Positions 58,606 to 64,000 of a stretch of 64,000 bases of DNA are shown here, one piece after another (position 1 is the stretch's first letter; each line of letters opens with the position of its first letter). Position numbers and translations under genes: made by a program. Under the pieces are notes generated by a model, which was not told the DNA's origin, ran no database searches, and saw only the letters and a list, made by a program, of their open reading frames with translations. The stretch comes from Cycas panzhihuaensis (taxonomy: Eukaryota > Cycadophyta). The DNA lies in assembly GCA_023213395.1 (NCBI GenBank), contig CM041465.1, positions 99,207,741 through 99,271,740 on the forward strand, in the 5' to 3' direction.

Positions 58606-58903
58606 TGTTGGGTATAATGTTTAGACAAATGTTTAATTCATTAATCATTACATAGATCCCCTCTTCATGCTCTTATAACCCTCAAGATTCTTTTGATTAT
58701 TATATTGTACTCATCTTAATATGTGTGCAAGTGGCATCTTGGTTTGTCTGCTAAGCCACCAAGAACACACTATTGTAGATCTTAAGAGATCTATGCATAT
58801 TTTATATTGTAATACAACGAGCAGAGTTTATTCTCATAGTCCATCTTTGTGTTTCATATTTCTTCTCTCAAGATGTGGTATCACTCCAATACCACATCCA
58901 ACA
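58606..58903 (+). repeat. Putative 3' LTR of element D (copy B)
   Basis: It starts TGTTGGGTATAATG, ends CATCCAACA, and is preceded by the purine run AAGAGAGAGAAA (58,594-58,605). Confidence 0.65.
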
Positions 58904-61900
58904 ATTCAGAGATAACCAAGTGAGTCCACAATGAACAAATGAAAATTTATAAAAATTTTATTTCAAACTCCTACTTTTATATTATGAATATGAGATGACA
59001 AATGATGGCTCAATAAGGATCGTTATTTGTTCAGTTTTAATCACATTTGTGCATCAAAATTTGTAACAAAAATATAAAATATACGATCTGATTTGATGTC
59101 TTTAATAGGTTAGTATAATGTGTCAAATTATTTTATTCAACATTTATTCTAAAATGTTTTCAAATGGTTACTCTTGTCTTTAAACTAAATGTGATTTTAC
59201 AGATGTATGTGTATGTATTTATTAGCTCATTTATTCATTAAAATTTTGATCAAATTGAGTATTATTTTCTCTTAATTTCATTCAAATAATAGGTCAAGAA
59301 AAAGGTGTGTTTTCATATATTCAACGATGAATGTTATGTGTCAAATTAAGGTTTGTAGTGTTCATCATCAAACATGATCCTATTAAAATAAATAGTGCCA
59401 TTCATCATGCATCAAATAAACATATAAAATGCCATTAAAGATCATTTAGCCTTCGTACTTATTTCGTTTGAAATATTACTATTAATAAAAAATGAAACAT
59501 ATAGAAATCAAAAGCACAAGGCATTTAAAAACCTAATATATAAGTATTGACAAGAAGGCAAGTGGCAATATCACCTGGCTTAGACTCGAGGTCATCCAAT
59601 AATTGATATTACCACCAATGAATAGGTGTATGAATAATGTCAATGAGTGATGATAACACATAAGGTTCGATATGATATATATCAAAATTATAACCAAAGA
59701 AAAAGGTAAAGTTAGATTTGGTTATTACTAATATAATAAGTACATTTAAAACTAAAATGAATAAATGTTTTATTCATTGTATAGTATTTACTAATGTTGG
59801 GTTTATCAATTGATTTTTCATTGTTTTGTTAAAACAACAAATTGATTGATTACATGTTTGGATTGAGTGGGAGATGCTCTTTCTAAGTGATTGCTAGTGA
59901 GCACTAGCATGTGAGAATAGATGAAGATTGTGGTGATTACATAAATGCAGTGATTACTATAATTGACGACAAAATCATTAAGTTAATGTAATATGCTCTA
60001 TTTAGAAGTAATACGTACAAATTCTATTATTTATGTGCTCAGCATAAAGGATTAATCAATAAGTATTGAAGACCATTAAATAGATAAACTATTATATCAA
60101 ACATAAAGCTTTTGTGTTTGATAAAGAAGGTGAATGTCATTCAAATCATGAAGGATTGGTTTACATCCCCAAAAGAAAAAAATTAAGAAAAATAGACATA
60201 GAAGGAAGTGCATCCGAGTATAAAAATGTAGTTTGAATATGAGGCATTCGCATAGTTAGCTTCTGATATATTTGAGAAAAATGAGTAGGAAACTAATGAA
60301 TGCCATCACTAAGGCATATGATTACGCTTATGAATAAGAGGGAACTAGTCTAAGAGTCTATAAAGAGCGTAAGCTATGAGTAAATAGGTGTACTATTGCA
60401 TGAAAATATAATATATTATCCAGATGGCAATTGTATAAGTATTTCACTTAATCAAAAGACAGACTCGATGTATATAAAAGAATACAAGCATAGACATTGG
60501 GCATAAATATGCCAAGTGACTAGTTAAGGGGCATATGGACAACATTAATATGCTAAATTTTAAGTAGCTTGAGTCCATTGAGTTCAAACCTTCAACATGG
60601 TAACAAAATACGATTTAAGTATGTGATTATAATGACATGGAGGAGACAAAAAATAGATATAATACGTGTTTAGAAATCACACAAAAGGATGGGGACCAAG
60701 CAAGAGAGCATTAAACATAAGTATTGGGAATGGTGCTTCCATAAAAAATAACTACAAAGCATTCAATTTTAATCTCTTTTATTAAATGAGGAAGTCTAAA
60801 TGTGTACCTAGGATTTCTCCATTAGGTGATGATCTCTTCTCTTGCACTTCGTCATCAAGTAAGCATCTTTCATTTTCGCATTCTCCATGTACTACCCAAT
60901 AACTAAAACTCTCATATGTGCAAAGGGATAAAGAATAGGCACAAAAGAATAAAAGTAGAAAGCAAGAGATGAGAAAATGGCCACCACCCAATGTCTAAAT
61001 TTTCATTAATGATGAAATGAATATATATACATTTGATTATTTATTAGGGTCATTTGATTTGTTAGAAAACAAGCCAACGAATCACACAACCACTTCTTTA
61101 ATTACACTTAATATGCATGACCCTACCAAAAAGGCGGTGTACAAAGCTATGAAAGCTAACATAAAACTCCAAAAGGAATCACTACATCAACAACTAGCCT
61201 ATTTATACAAAAGAGTGGGTGTCATCAATTACTATAAGTTAATCTCATTTAACAACTCCCATTGAAGCCAACATCTTTTGGATTGTTTGCAATGCAAATT
61301 TGAAAGTCCATTCAATGCCCGTACATGTTAGCGTCCTTGAAAATATTGCTAAGTGGATTCTTGCTCCAAGACACCTTGGACACACCAAATGGATAGTTTC
61401 AATGTAATAAGAATAAAGAAATAACAATAATAAAGTAAACGTCTTTGAGAACCTCTCTCCTTTTGGTTGAGATTGAGAAGCTAAAGACACCGTTTCTCTT
61501 AAAAGAGAGAGACTCTTTTTAAGTCAACAAGATAACAAGGGTCCAAAGCTCTGTATCTCCATCCTCACCAAACGGCACTTTCTCTTGCACCACGTGTACA
61601 CTCCGATCCCGTAAGACGACGGGACAAGTAACTCTGGTCACTCCCACCGTGACACGAGGCACACTCTTTTAGAATTTCTACTACGTTCTTCGATAAACCC
61701 TTCGACGCGATACGCCGCCCGCCAATGGTGATCGTGCGCGTGCCCACAAGCAGAAGGTTTAAGCTTTTGCCCATTTTCTGTGTGGCATAAACGAGGATCT
61801 GGGTGTGTCTGTGATGGAGGTAAATGTATGGATTTCCATCTTGCAGGTCTGCTTTCTGTCGCAAAACAATGGCGCGTGGCGTAGGAGCACTGGTTTGTGT

Positions 61901-62390
61901 GCAGTGCGGGACAACGGGCAATCCCTGTCGACGCAAGGTGCTGGGTCCCACGATTTCGTGGCGTTTCTGGCCGTTGCCCTTGTTGAGTGGCCAACGGGAG
62001 CATTTGGGTATTGGTTTCGCCACACGAAAGGGCGGAGTATCGTGGCTCATCCGGCCACTGTTGTTTAACCCTCGGTGTCTAATGACGTTTCCATCCGATC
62101 ATCGCCCTCTGCCGATTAAATATTGCGTTGCTCTGTTCGTGCCGGCATTAAGTTTAATTGAATACTTGTAATTTGTTTGCATCGTTCACGCTTAATTAAT
62201 TTGGCGACCGCGGAAATCCGGGTTCACAAGGATTGGGTTCTTGATGCATTCTATCGCGCTCGATTATGGACTATGATTTGTATATAGACATCTCGTTTAG
62301 GAAATTGTGTGATTATACTAGAGCAGACTGAACAGTCTGAGAGCGCCGATAGGCACCCTCCATTGAAGAAGATGGGGACTCCAGACACAG

Positions 62391-62740
62391 ACACATTCAA
62401 GCTCAAAGTTATCCCGGGGAATACTTACCTCCTTCGCATGATCAACGCTGCACTCAATGATGAACTCTTGTTTGCAATCGCAAACCACACGGTCACCGTG
62501 GTGGAGGTGGATGCTGTATACGTAAAGCCCTTCCAAACGCAAGCCATTCTCATCACTCCCGGCCAGACCATGAACCTTCTCTTAACTGCCACATCTCAAC
62601 TGCCAAACGCCAGATTTCTCATGGCAGCTCGCCCTTTCGTTACTGGTCAGGGAACCTTTGATAACTCAACTACGGCTGCCATTTTGGAGTACGCCGCATT
62701 TTCCAATATCAAGCTCTTCGATTCCGGGCCGATAATCCGG
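62391..62740 (+). pseudogene. Laccase exon fragment (second cupredoxin domain)
   Basis: The frame is open for about 117 codons: [80 protein letters not shown] and [15 protein letters not shown]. This is the plant laccase Cu-oxidase domain 2 signature. Laccases are secreted multicopper oxidases that oxidise monolignols in the cell wall. The left edge is a good splice acceptor (GACACAG before 62,391, phase 1) and the right edge a GT donor at 62,741. The copper-ligand domains 1 and 3 are absent, so no enzyme can be made. Lack of stops suggests recent capture. Confidence 0.92.
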
Positions 62741-62823
62741 GTATCAAACTCACTTTCTCTTATATTTTGATTTCAATCTTCCTCCCTCACAAATTAAATT
62801 AATCCAATACATTCGCTGTGCAG
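62741..62823 (+). other. Laccase intron within captured fragment
   Basis: 83 bp, starting GTATCA, T/A-rich, ending GCTGTGCAG. It is followed by about 20 bp of putative next exon, then the homopolymer run. The retained intron excludes origin from spliced mRNA. Confidence 0.6.
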
Positions 62824-63404
62824 GTGTTTCACTTGCAAACGGCATTTTTTTTTTTTTTTTTTAAAAAAAAGAGGATATATGGGAGGTTGAAGCCGCTCTC
62901 CCACTCCTCCCGAAGTCATGTGAGGGCGCCTATCGGCGCAAAAATCGCCTACACTAATTTTCGTAGATTAGCTGTTTCTTAAAATTGCAAACGAAATAGG
63001 CAAAATTCTTCCGTCTGTAGAGCGTTCATAAATTTTGATAAACCTGTAGCGGATGGTTTACAATCTCCCACGTAGTCTGAAATATTTAGTTTTGGGATTT
63101 TCTTTATTCGATAGCTATTAGCTGCCGTGAAAACTAAAATTTCTGCATCGTTACCGAGAGAAATGAACGAACTCAAGAATTTCAGCGCTGGATGCTTGAG
63201 GCAAGTATAAACGTGAAATCTAACAAGACTAAGTAGAACCATTTATGGCCTATTTAAAGTTGGATTTTAAAGTTTGTTGTAAAACAGTTTCTTGTGAAAC
63301 TGGGCCATGCTCGTTGATGATATTCTATTGCGTATTTTAATTCCATGTGCATTTTCTCTAATTTATTTATCTCAGAATGTACGATGGTCTGATTTGGGGA
63401 ATGA

Positions 63405-64000
63405 TGTGAAGTTATGCCACTTGTTTCTGGAAATCGAACATCTCGTATCGAATCCTTTGTTTTGTCCACCTCTAACCAAATCTAGGGGTTGCATTGAAGG
63501 TGGCTTGTGGTCCCATGAATATTTTCATTTCTTTTAATAAAACCTCCTAAAACAGAAAGTGAGTGGAGAGGCAATCAAATCACAGGAATTAAGAGTGTAT
63601 ATAGGGAGTGCGGGTTGTGAAGTAATGATGATGGATGCCACGTGGTCTCAACATTCCCTCAGCGGTTACCGCTTATGTCAACCTCCCTGGTTCGACAACC
63701 GCAGGGGAGGACAAAGTCAAGCAGTTCTAATTAAGATTTTTTTAAATCTTTCTGGCATTCTCATTTTCTCCACATGAAAGCGTATTTTCCAGAAATGGTT
63801 CCGTGGAACGGTGTAGAAAATTTTTGGTCAACTTTTCTATTATGCTTATGCTGGGAAGAATGTAAAATTGCATTTTCTTGAACACTATTAAATATAATGT
63901 AAAATTGTATTTTCTTGAACACTATTAAATACTCTCTCCTTCCCTATACACTTTCCCTATAAGTTCAAAAATCCCTCCCTTTTTTATTTAATGCTATAAT
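63405..64000. other. Right flank, no gene recognised
   Basis: Beyond the duplication edge the sequence has mixed composition and short open frames (63,307-63,537 and 63,559-63,777 on the plus strand) without known domains. A 32-bp near-duplicate around TGTAAAATTG...TTCTTGAACACTATTAAAT occurs at about 63,861-63,892 and 63,898-63,930. Confidence 0.5.

Larger units (their letters stand above)
62343..62939 (+). mobile_element. Candidate Pack-type transposon carrying a laccase fragment
   Basis: Copy A has no sequence here: GATTATAAAATCGGC at 17,967 is continuous. In copy B the insert is bounded by GCGCCGATAGGCACCCTC (62,343-62,360) and its inverse GAGGGCGCCTATCGGCGC (62,922-62,939), 17 of 18 bases. 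An extra 25 bp lie left of it (62,318-62,342), including the hairpin CAGACTGAACAGTCTG. No target duplication was found. The cargo is laccase exon, intron and the start of a next exon, followed by an 18-T/8-A run near 62,845-62,871. Capture with introns means DNA-level capture. Confidence 0.55.
57045..63404. repeat. Copy B of the ~5.7 kb direct duplication
   Basis: Collinear with 12,616-18,345. It carries the laccase-bearing insert (about 62,318-62,939) and small insertions near 63,188-63,212 and 63,251-63,297. Without the insert its length equals copy A. Right of 63,404 it continues into sequence that copy A lacks. Confidence 0.9.

Noticed and set aside
63307-63537. Plus frame starting MLVDDILLRIL, F-box-like at first glance
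   Set aside because: Only the first dozen residues resemble an F-box start; copy A lacks the LLRIL part and no repeat domain follows.

Overview
This is repeat-dominated plant nuclear DNA with no intact protein-coding gene that I can support. A seed plant is shown by Tat-lineage Ty3/gypsy elements with a second RNase H, Ty1/copia elements primed by initiator tRNA-Met, and fragments of a plant laccase and of UPF1. The depth of nesting and the heavy C-to-T decay suggest a large, slowly purged genome. A gymnosperm is possible, but that is inference.

Layout. (1) Positions 1-12,615 hold a minus-strand Tat element (Tat-1): a partial 3' LTR cut by the window edge, then in element order gag, protease, RT, RNase H, integrase and a separate archaeal-type RNase H reading frame near the 3' LTR, with a 2.46 kb 5' LTR at the right. 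(2) 12,616-18,345 is copy A of a 5.7 kb duplication. (3) 18,346-27,316 is AT-rich old repeat: a 5'-truncated copia end, a degenerate gag on the minus strand, and a 3.2 kb non-coding LTR element (E) with target-site duplication, primer site and polypurine tract. (4) 27,317-54,503 is a multi-level nest. A large palindrome is split by copia element C (27,605-53,759), C is split by copia element B (29,013-50,083, perfect 5-bp target duplication TTGGT), and B is split inside gag by a second Tat element (Tat-2, 29,937-45,702, minus strand). (5) 54,463-58,903 is probably one old LTR element (D) holding a solo LTR of the B family and a piece of UPF1 coding sequence. (6) 57,045-63,404 is copy B of the duplication. 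It differs from copy A by an inserted segment of about 0.6 kb that carries a laccase exon with an intron between short inverted repeats.

The most interesting items are: the separately started RNase H placed after integrase in both Tat copies; the 2.7 kb segment, present only in Tat-2, with an antisense promoter-like site and a plant-mobile-domain-like frame; the Pack-type laccase fragment; the UPF1 fragment inside an LTR element; the palindrome split by the nest; and a systematic pattern of differences at CGG sites in Tat-2 that looks like consensus error rather than biology. All coding features are broken by stops or frameshifts and are annotated as pseudogenes. They do not form a host pathway; what links them is the order of transposition events.
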